Assembly (NCBI GenBank): GCA_905233865.1
Contig: CAJOGH010000089.1
Location: 1-6,625 of the forward strand
Source: an uncultured Atopobiaceae bacterium
GTDB taxonomy: Bacteria; Actinomycetota; Coriobacteriia; Coriobacteriales; Atopobiaceae
Direction: 5' to 3'
Length of the DNA stretch: 6,625 nucleotides
Numbering within the stretch: position 1 is the first letter of the stretch; each line of letters opens with the position of its first letter. Made by a program: the position numbers and the translations under genes. Of the stretch, positions 1 to 6,144 are shown one piece after another. A model generated the notes under the pieces. The model did not search any database, was not told where the DNA came from, and was given only the letters and a program-made list of their open reading frames with translations.

Positions 1-241
1 GCCGGGCGTCGCCGGAGCCTGGAATATGGGCGGCGCCCACGGCAGGAGATGCCGGAGCGCTGGCTCTGATCGGCTCGAGGCACGTGCAAAGTCATACCCT
101 TAGGCATAAAGATTCGTAGCAGCTCGGGCTCAACTGGGCTTTTGTAACGGGTTTTCGAATAAGGGTATGACTTTTGGCCACGAGGCACGCGGGCCGAAGG
201 CATCGGGTGCCGAGCGCTCCTGCGCGACAGCTCGCCGGAGC
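1..241. other. gene-free left flank
   Basis: I see no credible gene here. Apart from the 87-bp inverted-repeat element, it contains a short GGGCG/CGCCC dyad at 28-38. It also contains CGCCGGAGCCT at 10-20, which recurs at 233-243 over the stop codon of the pterin gene. Open frames that cross into this region are out-of-frame shadows of that gene. Confidence 0.5.
88..174. repeat. 87-bp element bounded by a perfect 15-bp inverted repeat
   Basis: The left arm AAAGTCATACCCTTA (88-102) is the exact reverse complement of the right arm (160-174). A second short pairing, TTCG at 113-116 with CGAA at 156-159, could extend the stem after a one-sided bulge. The interior is visibly richer in A and T than the surrounding DNA. 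A 9-bp direct repeat, CGAGGCACG, lies outside each arm at 76-84 and 181-189. The element sits just past the stop of the leftward pterin gene, so its transcript could fold into a long hairpin. It may be a MITE-like or REP-like intergenic repeat or a processing/termination structure. I do not recognise the family, and no second copy occurs in this window. Confidence 0.6.
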
Positions 242-661
242 CTACGGGCGATAGATCGCGCAGTTGTTGGGCGTCTCGTACATCTCGACGTAGGCAACGG
301 GCAGGCCGCGCTCGCACAGCTGCTGATACGCGTAGCGCGCGAGGTTCTCGCTGGTGGTGCGGAACGGCAGCGTGGTGATGCTGAAGCCCTCACGCTCAAG
401 GCACGCCAGCGTGTCGGGCGCAAGCGAGCCCTCCTCAAGCAGGAACGTGTGGTCCAGCTCGTCGGCAAGGCCGCGCACCTCACGCTTGAAGACGCCAAAG
501 TCAAGCACCATGTCCTTCTCGGTGCCGCTCTCGCCCAAGCTCTCCGACTCGATGCCCACCACCATGCGCCAGCGATGGCCGTGCAGGTTCTCGCACTTGC
601 CGTAGTAGTCGGTCAGGAAGTGGGCAGAGTCAAAGCACGCCTCGGTCTTGAGCATGTACAT
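242..661 (-). CDS. queD: 6-carboxytetrahydropterin synthase / PTPS family (QueD-like, CExxHGH type)
   Basis: A 139-residue member of the 6-pyruvoyl-tetrahydropterin synthase family. QueD enzymes convert dihydroneopterin triphosphate to 6-carboxytetrahydropterin in the cytoplasm, an early step toward queuosine and other 7-deazaguanines. Zinc ligands are expected at H14 (in FDSAHF), H27 and H29 (HGH). C23 fits the catalytic cysteine of Cx3HGH, D70-H71 (ELDHTF) the Asp-His pair, and E129 (YETPNN) the conserved pterin-binding glutamate. Length is normal for the family. I chose the ATG at 661 because GGGAGG lies just upstream (666-671, 4-nt gap) and homology begins there; the ATG at 655 is an alternative. 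An in-frame extension to 841 is open but looks non-coding. E24 directly follows C23, giving CExxHGH, a pattern linked in this family to folate-type activity (PTPS-I/III). No queC, queE or folE is visible. It is divergent from fhs. Family is certain; the exact role is less so. Confidence 0.9.
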   Translation of the reverse strand: MYMLKTEACFDSAHFLTDYYGKCENLHGHRWRMVVGIESESLGESGTEKDMVLDFGVFKREVRGLADELDHTFLLEEGSLAPDTLACLEREGFSITTLPFRTTSENLARYAYQQLCERGLPVAYVEMYETPNNCAIYRP

Positions 662-739
662 GGTGCCTCCCGTCGTCAGCCATCCATGGTAGCGCATGGG
701 AGCCGGCATGCCGCCCTGCCTCGCTTTGCCGACCATTTG

Positions 740-751
740 GTTACGGGTAAC
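740..751. promoter_or_regulatory. dyad GTTAC-GG-GTAAC upstream of the fhs promoter
   Basis: GTTACGGGTAAC is a perfect 5-bp inverted repeat around a GG centre. TTGG (737-740) and CCAA (753-756) add imperfect outer symmetry. It lies about 10 bp upstream of the proposed fhs -35 element and between two divergent genes, a suitable place for a regulator site. There is no direct evidence of binding, and a dyad this short can occur by chance. Confidence 0.25.
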
Positions 752-760
752 GCCAAGCCT

Positions 761-789
761 TTGAAGTGTCCCGCGCGTTGCGCCATAGT
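761..789 (+). promoter_or_regulatory. candidate sigma-70-type promoter for fhs
   Basis: TTGAAG (761-766, 4 of 6 to TTGACA) and CATAGT (784-789, 4 of 6 to TATAAT) are separated by exactly 17 bp. Transcription would start near 796, leaving a leader of about 30 nt that contains the ribosome-binding site AGAGGAG (813-819). A leader this short leaves no room for a tetrahydrofolate riboswitch. Confidence 0.4.
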
Positions 790-824
790 GGGACGTGACG
801 TCAAACCGCGCGAGAGGAGTGCCC

Positions 825-2492
825 ATGCCGTTGTCCGACATCGAGATTGCCCAGAGCTGTCAGATGGAGCCCATCACCAAGGTCGCCGAGCGTGTTGGCC
901 TGAGCGAGGACTCGCTTGAGCTTTACGGTCGCTACAAGGCCAAGGTGGACATCCACTCGCTGGCAGACGCGCCTGCGCGCGGCAAGCTCATTCTGGTCAC
1001 GGCCATCAACCCCACGCCAGCGGGCGAGGGCAAGACCACCACGAGCGTGGGCCTCGCCGACGCCCTTAACGCCAGCGGCCGCAACGCCATGCTGGCCCTG
1101 CGCGAGCCCAGCCTGGGCCCTGTCTTTGGCGTCAAGGGCGGCGCTGCCGGCGGCGGCTATGCCCAGGTCGTCCCCATGGAGGACATCAACCTTCACTTCA
1201 CGGGCGACTTCCATGCCATCGGCGCGGCCAACAACCTGCTCGCCGCGATGATCGACAACCACATCAAGCAGGGCAACTCCCTGGGCATCGACCCACGTCG
1301 CGTGACCTGGCACCGCTGCGTTGACATGAACGACCGCCAGCTGCGCCACGTGGTGGACGGCATGGGCGGCATCGCCGACGGCGTGCCCCGCGAGGACTCC
1401 TTTGACATCACCGTCGCCTCCGAGATCATGGCCGTCTTCTGCCTGGCCACCGACCTCGCCGATCTCAAGGAGCGCCTGGGCCGCATGGTCGTGGCCTACA
1501 CCTATGACCGCAAGCCCGTCACCGCGGCTGACATCAACGCCCAGGGTGCCATGTGCGCGCTGCTCAAGGATGCCATCAAGCCCAACCTGGTGCAGACCCT
1601 CGAGCACACGCCGGCCTTTGTCCACGGCGGTCCCTTTGCCAACATCGCCCACGGTTGCAACTCCGTCCAGGCCACGACCTGCGCCCTCAAGCTGGCCGAC
1701 TACGTCGTGACCGAGGCGGGCTTTGGCGCCGACCTGGGTGCCGAGAAGTTCCTGGACATCAAGTGCCGTGCCGCGGGCCTCACGCCTGACGCGGTCGTGC
1801 TCGTGGCCACGGTCCGCGCGCTCAAGTACAACGGCGGAGTTGCCAAGGCCGACCTGGGCCAGGAGAACCTCGCCGCGCTCGAAGCGGGCCTGCCCAACCT
1901 GCTGCGCCACGTGTCCAACATCCGCGACGTCTACGGCCTGCCCGTCGTCGTTGCCATCAACGCCTTCCCCACGGACACCGCGGCCGAGCTTGCCCTCGTT
2001 GAGGCCAAGTGCCGCGAGCTTGGCGTGAACGTGGCGCTCTCCGAGGTCTGGGCCAAGGGTGGCGAGGGCGGCCTTGCTCTGGCCGACGAGGTTGTGCGCC
2101 TGTGCGACGAGCCTGCCGACTTCCGCTTTGCCTACGAGCTCGACGCTCCGCTCGCCTCCAAGATCGAGGCCATCGCGCAGCGCGTGTACCACGCTGACGG
2201 CGTGGACTTTACGCCCAAGGCCACGCGCGAGCTCGCGCAGCTCGAGGAGCTCGGCTTTGGCGGACTGCCGGTCTGCATGGCAAAGACCCAGTACAGCTTC
2301 TCGGACGACCCCGCCAAGCTCGGCGCGCCCGAGGACTTCCGCGTGAGCGTGCGCAACGTGCGCGTGAGCGCGGGCGCGGGCTTCGTGGTGGCGCTCACGG
2401 GCGACATCATGACCATGCCCGGCCTGCCCCGCGTCCCGGCCGCCGAGAAGATCGACGTCACGCCGGACGGCAAGATCACCGGCCTGTTCTAG
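825..2492 (+). CDS. fhs: formate-tetrahydrofolate ligase (10-formyl-THF synthetase)
   Basis: A 555-residue cytoplasmic enzyme that joins formate to tetrahydrofolate using ATP to give 10-formyl-THF. It feeds purine and formyl-methionine synthesis, and in anaerobes the methyl branch of one-carbon metabolism. The length is typical of the family. The nucleotide-binding loop TPAGEGKTT is at residues 64-72. REPSLGP at 93-99 leads into the glycine-rich signature GVKGGAAGGGYAQV (102-115), and the second signature VATVRALKYNGG is at 327-338. The ATG at 825 is chosen because AGAGGAG (813-819) ends 5 nt upstream and the protein then has family length; a GTG at 795 opens the same frame but has no such support. 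It appears monocistronic: a candidate promoter lies upstream and a convergent gene begins its 3' end 27 nt downstream of the fhs stop. Nothing indicates truncation or frameshift. Confidence 0.98.
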   Translation: MPLSDIEIAQSCQMEPITKVAERVGLSEDSLELYGRYKAKVDIHSLADAPARGKLILVTAINPTPAGEGKTTTSVGLADALNASGRNAMLALREPSLGPVFGVKGGAAGGGYAQVVPMEDINLHFTGDFHAIGAANNLLAAMIDNHIKQGNSLGIDPRRVTWHRCVDMNDRQLRHVVDGMGGIADGVPREDSFDITVASEIMAVFCLATDLADLKERLGRMVVAYTYDRKPVTAADINAQGAMCALLKDAIKPNLVQTLEHTPAFVHGGPFANIAHGCNSVQATTCALKLADYVVTEAGFGADLGAEKFLDIKCRAAGLTPDAVVLVATVRALKYNGGVAKADLGQENLAALEAGLPNLLRHVSNIRDVYGLPVVVAINAFPTDTAAELALVEAKCRELGVNVALSEVWAKGGEGGLALADEVVRLCDEPADFRFAYELDAPLASKIEAIAQRVYHADGVDFTPKATRELAQLEELGFGGLPVCMAKTQYSFSDDPAKLGAPEDFRVSVRNVRVSAGAGFVVALTGDIMTMPGLPRVPAAEKIDVTPDGKITGLF

Positions 2493-2510
2493 GCTCTTGT
2501 CGACAAGAGC
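2493..2510. terminator. perfect 18-nt palindrome between convergent genes
   Basis: GCTCTTGTCGACAAGAGC is fully self-complementary and would fold as a 7-bp stem with a TCGA loop from either strand. It begins at the base after the fhs stop codon and lies 9 nt beyond the stop of the opposing gene. The position suits a shared bidirectional terminator. However, neither strand has a T-tract after the stem, so it is not a classical intrinsic terminator. It could act as an RNA-stabilising hairpin or a protein site. Confidence 0.45.
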
Positions 2511-2519
2511 AAAGGCTAG

Positions 2520-3320
2520 CTAGTCACGGGCTAAAAGCGCGTTGACCGCCTCGCGCTCCGGCTCCTCCGGGCGCTCGGCAAACAGCACCACGTGCGCAAA
2601 CTCCTCCTCGAGGACGCTGCGTACGTGGTGCAGCTGTCCTGAGCGCCTGCCCTCCAGCGCGCTCATGATATTGGCAAGGTAGCAGCCACCCTCGCGAAGA
2701 TGGGCGTGGATGGTCGCGGCGCCCTCCGGCGTGCTCGTGGGCTCAAGGGGGCTGCGCCCGCCAAAGGCGTCGTTGACGATCACGTCAAAGCCCTCGCTGT
2801 CGGAGCACAGTACCTCCCATGCGTCGGCGCAGCGGATGTCCAGGCGCTCTCCCGCTCTTGCCTCGAGCCCGTCCAGGCCAAAGTGCTCGCGGGCAATACG
2901 TATGATGGCAGGGTCAATCTCGGCCACGACCACCTGCGCGCCAGGCACGTGGGTCACGGCCCAGGCGGGAAAGGCAAAGCCACCGCCGCCCATGACCAGG
3001 ATGCGCGCGCCGGCGCCCAGGCCCATGTTGGAGACGATGCGCGCAAAATGGCGGTGGTACACGCAGACCAGCTCGCAGGCCAGCTCGTCGTCCGTGTAGC
3101 GAATGGACTGGAAGGTCCCGCGCACGTTGAGCAGGCGCACGGGCGTGCCGTCGTCGTCGGACGAGTCAAAGACCAAAGCCGGTCCAAACTTGGTGCGCCA
3201 GTACAGCGAGACGCCGCGCCAGGCAAGCAGGCGGGGGAGGGCTATCCAAAAGGCGAGGGAGAGTGCGCTGCCCGCGACGAGCACGATGACAATCGGTGAC
3301 ACGGGCAAAAGGCTCTCCAT
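2520..3320 (-). CDS. membrane-anchored spermidine-synthase-like SAM-fold protein
   Basis: A 266-residue protein. Residues about 9-34 form a hydrophobic segment consistent with one N-terminal membrane anchor. The rest resembles the class I SAM-binding domain of the spermidine synthase superfamily. It has ILVMGGGG (107-114, glycine-rich motif I), VVVAEIDPAII (130-140, acidic D/E after beta-2), D166 in RCADAW, and FDVIVNDAF (178-186, where polyamine synthases carry the catalytic gate loop). That loop lacks the usual second aspartate for polyamine binding, so true spermidine synthase activity is doubtful; a methyltransferase or a non-catalytic homologue is possible. The ATG at 3320 gives the longest frame, but AGG sits directly against it. 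GTG at 3302 has GGAGAG ten nt upstream and may be the real start. It is convergent with fhs and divergent from tatA. Substrate unknown. Confidence 0.8.
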   Translation of the reverse strand: MESLLPVSPIVIVLVAGSALSLAFWIALPRLLAWRGVSLYWRTKFGPALVFDSSDDDGTPVRLLNVRGTFQSIRYTDDELACELVCVYHRHFARIVSNMGLGAGARILVMGGGGFAFPAWAVTHVPGAQVVVAEIDPAIIRIAREHFGLDGLEARAGERLDIRCADAWEVLCSDSEGFDVIVNDAFGGRSPLEPTSTPEGAATIHAHLREGGCYLANIMSALEGRRSGQLHHVRSVLEEEFAHVVLFAERPEEPEREAVNALLARD

Positions 3321-3332
3321 CCTGTAAACTTA

Positions 3333-3353
3333 TCTGCGCCTTGTACGCGCAGA
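3333..3353. promoter_or_regulatory. 7-bp inverted repeat in the divergent intergenic region
   Basis: TCTGCGC (3333-3339) and GCGCAGA (3347-3353) are perfect inverted repeats around CTTGTAC. The dyad lies 12 nt upstream of the leftward start at 3320 and just upstream of the proposed tatA -35. It could be an operator or a hairpin in the leftward leader. There is no further evidence. Confidence 0.25.
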
Positions 3354-3355
3354 GA

Positions 3356-3385
3356 TTGTGGGCAAAGGCGTTTGTGGGATATACT
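3356..3385 (+). promoter_or_regulatory. candidate promoter for tatA
   Basis: TATACT (3380-3385) matches TATAAT at 5 of 6 positions. TTGTGG (3356-3361) is a weak -35 at 18 bp spacing. Transcription would start near 3392 and give a leader of about 56 nt, in which TGTCG (3395-3399) and CGACA (3412-3416) can form a small hairpin ahead of the ribosome-binding site GGAGG (3434-3438). Confidence 0.4.
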
Positions 3386-3447
3386 ACCGTCTGCTGTCGA
3401 TTAGCGAAAACCGACACACGATATTCAACTACCGGAGGCTTGACTAT

Positions 3448-3786
3448 ATGATTCTCGGACTAGGCGTTCCCGAAATTCTGATCATCCTTGTCATCGTTCT
3501 GCTCATCTTTGGTCCCAAGAACCTGCCCAAGCTGGGCAAGTCCCTGGGCAAGACCGTCAAGAACGTGCGCGAGGGCATGGAGGAAGGCGAGGCTGAGGCC
3601 AAGTCCGACTCCAAGGACGACCCCAAGATCGAGACGCCCGCCGAGGACGTTAAGGTCGAGCCCGCCGCCGAGGCAAAGGCCGAGCCTGAGCCCGTGGCTG
3701 CCAACGACTCCAGGGTCTGCCCCGACTGCGGCGCCAGCGTCGGAGCCGGTGCCAAGTTCTGCGAGTCCTGTGGCCACAAGTTCTAA
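3448..3786 (+). CDS. tatA: TatA/TatE-family Tat translocase subunit with C-terminal zinc ribbon
   Basis: A 112-residue protein. The N-terminus is a standard TatA: a short lead with polar E9, one membrane helix (about 8-20), the FGP hinge (21-23), then the amphipathic helix (NLPKLGKSLGKTVKNVREG, 25-43). TatA oligomers form the membrane passage for folded twin-arginine substrates delivered by TatC. The acidic, lysine- and alanine-rich linker (about 44-87) is usual for the family. The unusual part is residues 90-112: C91-x2-C94 and C105-x2-C108 in a compact zinc ribbon like those ending many regulatory or membrane proteins. The start at 3448 has GGAGG (3434-3438) 9 nt upstream and begins exactly at the membrane segment; the frame stays open upstream to 3358, but that part looks untranslated. 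No tatC or tatB lies nearby. greA follows after 39 nt with no visible terminator, so the two may be co-transcribed. Confidence 0.92.
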   Translation: MILGLGVPEILIILVIVLLIFGPKNLPKLGKSLGKTVKNVREGMEEGEAEAKSDSKDDPKIETPAEDVKVEPAAEAKAEPEPVAANDSRVCPDCGASVGAGAKFCESCGHKF

Positions 3787-3825
3787 GTTCCTAGCGTTCA
3801 GTACACCTGCGTCAGAAAGTTGATC

Positions 3826-4305
3826 ATGGACAACGAGATCATCCTTACCAAAGAGGGCCGCGAGAAGCTCGTCGCCGAGCTCGAGTACCGCGAGGGCGAG
3901 AAGCACGAGGAGATCATCGAGCGCCTCAAGGAGGCCCGCGACTTTGGTGACCTCTCCGAGAACGCCGAGTACGACGCCGCCAAGGAGGAGCAGTCCCAGA
4001 ACGAGTCCCGCATTGCCGAGATCCGCAAGATCCTGGCCAACGCGCGCATCGAGGAGGGCGGCTCCGGCTCGTCGTCCGACCTTGCCGTGGCCATTGGCTG
4101 CACCGTCGAGGTCGTGGACGACAAGGGCCGCAATGCCTCCTACACCATCGTCGGCACCACCGAGACTGACTCGCTCGCCGGCCGCATCTCCAACGAGAGC
4201 CCGCTTGGCGAGGCGCTCATTGGCCACAAGAAAGACGAGAAGATAACCTGGGTCACGCCCTCCGGCCAGGAGCGTGAGCTCACGGTCGTTAGCGTCACGC
4301 GCTAA
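3826..4305 (+). CDS. greA: transcription elongation factor GreA
   Basis: A 159-residue protein of normal family length. GreA enters the secondary channel of RNA polymerase and stimulates cleavage of backtracked RNA. The N-terminal coiled-coil hairpin spans about residues 8-75. Its tip, DFGDLSENAEY, carries the catalytic acidic pair D42 and E45. The C-terminal FKBP-like domain contains SNESPLGEALIGHKKDEK and ends with a strand-rich ERELTVVSV segment. I chose the ATG at 3826, 6 nt after AGAAAG (3814-3819); a TTG at 3820 in the same frame would add two residues. It follows tatA by 39 nt without a terminator and is followed by a strong hairpin before lysS. The greA-lysS order is common in Gram-positive bacteria. 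No damage is seen. Confidence 0.97.
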   Translation: MDNEIILTKEGREKLVAELEYREGEKHEEIIERLKEARDFGDLSENAEYDAAKEEQSQNESRIAEIRKILANARIEEGGSGSSSDLAVAIGCTVEVVDDKGRNASYTIVGTTETDSLAGRISNESPLGEALIGHKKDEKITWVTPSGQERELTVVSVTR

Positions 4306-4317
4306 CACGACCTGCCC

Positions 4318-4350
4318 AGCGCCCCTGGCCTCACGGTTAGGGGCGCTTTT
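4318..4350 (+). terminator. intrinsic terminator-like hairpin between greA and lysS
   Basis: AGCGCCCCTGGCC (4318-4330) pairs with GGTTAGGGGCGCT (4335-4347) as a 13-bp stem with two G-T wobbles and a TCAC loop. It is followed by TTT-C-T-G-TTT. It starts 13 nt after the greA stop. It should end most greA transcripts and would make lysS depend on readthrough or on a weak promoter in 4351-4398, where I see no clear -10/-35 pair. Confidence 0.8.
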
Positions 4351-4398
4351 CTGTTTGCCGACCTGCGGCACCACACCACCAATCCCTGAGGAGCAACC

Positions 4399-5888
4399 AT
4401 GTCCGAGAGCGAAGACGCCATCAACATCAATGACGAGCGAGCCGTCCGGCGCGCACGTCGCGCCGCCCTCATCGAGGCCGGCGTCAACCCGTATCCCATC
4501 CACAGTCACGTCGATGCCTACGCCGCTGAGCCTCCAAGTACGAGGGACTCGAGGCGGGGGCGGACACCGACGACGTCGTGAGCATTGCCGGCCGCATTCG
4601 CGCCAAGCGCGGCCAGGGCAAGGTCATGTTCCTGGTCATCGAGGACAAGTCTGGCTCCATCCAGGCCTTCTGCCGCATAAACATCCTGGGTGAGGATGGC
4701 TTTGAGCTTCTGGGCAAGCTGGACATGGGCGACATCGTCGGCGTCACCGGCACCGTCATGCGCACGCGCCGCGGCGAGCTGTCCGTCTCGCCCACGAGCG
4801 TCACCCTGCTGTCCAAGAGCTGCCGCCCGCTGCCCGAGAAGTTCCACGGCCTTTCCGACAAGGAGGTGCGCTACCGTCAGCGCTACGTGGACATGATCAT
4901 GAACCCCGAGGTTCGCGAGACCATGATGATGCGCTCCCGCATGATCAGCGCCATTCGCTCCTTCATGGAGGGCCAGGGGTACCTCGAGGTGGAGACCCCC
5001 ATCCTGCAGGAGACCCTGGGTGGTGCCAACGCCAAGCCCTTTACCACGCACTTCAATGCGCTTGACCAGGACTGCTACATGCGCATTGCCACCGAGCTGC
5101 ACCTCAAGCGCTGCATCGTGGGCGGCATGGAGCGCGTCTTTGAGATCGGCCGGCAGTTCCGCAACGAGGGCATGGACCTCACGCACAACCCCGAGTTCAC
5201 CTCCATGGAGGCCTACTGCGCCTACTCCGACCTCGAGGGCATGAAGCGCCTGTCCGAGGGCCTGTTCCACGCCGCTGGCGAGGCCTGTGGCAAGGGCGAT
5301 GTCTTTGAGTACCAGGGCCAGGCCATCGACATGACGAGCCCCTGGCGTTCCGCCCCCATGAGCGAGCTCGTCAGCGAGCTAGTGGGCGAGCACGTGGATA
5401 TGGACACGCCGGTCGAGCGCCTGCGCGAGCTTCTGGACGAGCGCGAGCTGGAGTACGACGCGTCCTGGGGCGTGGGTCGTCTGATCTTTGCCCTCTACGA
5501 CGAGTGCGTCGAGGAGACCATCGTCAACCCCACCTTCGTGTGCGACTATCCCGTCGAGGTCTCGCCGCTCGCCAAGCGCCGTGACGACGACCCGCGCCTG
5601 ACCGACCGCTTTGAGCTCGTCGTGGCTGGCCACGAGTACGCCAACGCCTTCTCGGAGCTCAACGACCCCGTGGATCAGGAGGAGCGCTTCCGCGCCCAGG
5701 TCGAGGCCAAGGAGGCCGGCGACGACGAGGCCATGGAGTACGACGCCGACTACGTCCGTGCCCTTGAGTACGGCATGCCTCCCGCGGGCGGCGTGGGCTA
5801 TGGCATCGACCGCATGGCCATGCTCTTTTGCGATCAGGCCTCCATCCGCGACGTGCTCCTGTTCCCTCACATGCGTCCTGAGAACTAG
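4399..5888 (+). CDS. lysS: lysyl-tRNA synthetase, class II, with apparent frameshift near 4530-4535
   Basis: Class II LysRS charges tRNA-Lys with lysine in the cytoplasm. The ATG at 4399 has GAGGAG (4388-4393) 5 nt upstream. The frame encodes a normal N-terminal helix region (MSESEDAININDERAVRRAR...) to about residue 44, then runs to a TGA at 4579. The remaining protein continues in the -1 frame (from about 4533), with KYEGLEAGADTDDVVSIAGR following naturally. Restoring one base gives 496 residues, the family length. In that numbering the OB-fold anticodon-binding domain starts about 61, and RPLPEKFHGLSDKEVRYRQR (143-162) joins it to the catalytic core. Motif 1 is at about 179-204, motif 2 (FRNEGMDLTHNPEF) at 254-267, and motif 3 (GYGIDRMAM) at 467-475. 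Catalytic residues look intact and codon use stays normal downstream. LysRS is essential, so a sequencing or assembly error is the likeliest cause. If the shift is real, this copy is probably a recent pseudogene. Confidence 0.93.
4528..4581 (+). other. frame break within lysS
   Basis: Upstream codons read in frame to GAG at 4528-4530. The downstream frame has a TGA at 4527-4529 and becomes protein-like from TCC at 4533. The junction GAG-CCTCC-AAG has 5 nt where a multiple of 3 is needed. One missing base, for example a lost G giving GAG-GCC-TCC-AAG, repairs it. No slippery heptamer is present, so programmed -1 shifting is not supported. A GTG at 4578 could in principle start an N-terminally shortened protein, but it has no well-spaced ribosome-binding site. 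Confidence 0.85.
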
Positions 5889-5910
5889 TCGTAGCACCAA
5901 AACCACCAAG

Positions 5911-5943
5911 AAGGCGAGAAGAGCATGCTCTTCTCGCCTTTTT
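5911..5943 (+). terminator. strong intrinsic terminator after lysS
   Basis: AAGGCGAGAAGAGC (5911-5924) is the perfect complement of GCTCTTCTCGCCTT (5927-5940) around AT. In practice this is a stem of about 12 bp with a small GCATGC-type loop, followed at once by T residues and CTT. It begins 22 nt after the lysS stop. It ends the rightward tatA-greA-lysS block; the reverse strand has a weaker T-rich tail. Confidence 0.93.
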
Positions 5944-6144
5944 CTTGCTGAGATGTGTCCCTAGTTGGTGTCGGTGCGCGCGTGCCCCAAGATTTTCCTG
6001 GGTTCCAAGGCACATGAGACAGGGCGGTCTAGCAGCCATCGACAGGCATGGCGACACGCACTGTGAGGCGCGTAAGGTGAGAGCGAAAGCGCAAGCGGAA
6101 GGCCGTTGGCAGAGCCCCATCTGATAATGCCGAAAAGCAAAGAG

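Noticed and set aside
662..841. 60-residue N-terminal extension of the pterin synthase frame
   Set aside because: It overlaps the fhs start and proposed promoter and matches nothing in the family. The ATG at 661 has its own well-placed GGGAGG.
801..2192. 463-codon open frame on the minus strand inside fhs
   Set aside because: It lies opposite the unmistakable fhs, is rich in Gly, Val, Asp and His with no domain motifs, and reflects the antisense of GC-rich codons.
3358..3447. 30-residue N-terminal extension of TatA
   Set aside because: It would run through the candidate -10 element and the GGAGG site. TatA proteins begin just before the membrane helix, as the ATG at 3448 does.
4528..4560. 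Programmed -1 ribosomal frameshift in lysS
   Set aside because: No X-XXY-YYZ slippery heptamer occurs in the overlap. The nearest homopolymer (five G at 4556-4560) lies downstream of where the protein already reads naturally in the second frame.
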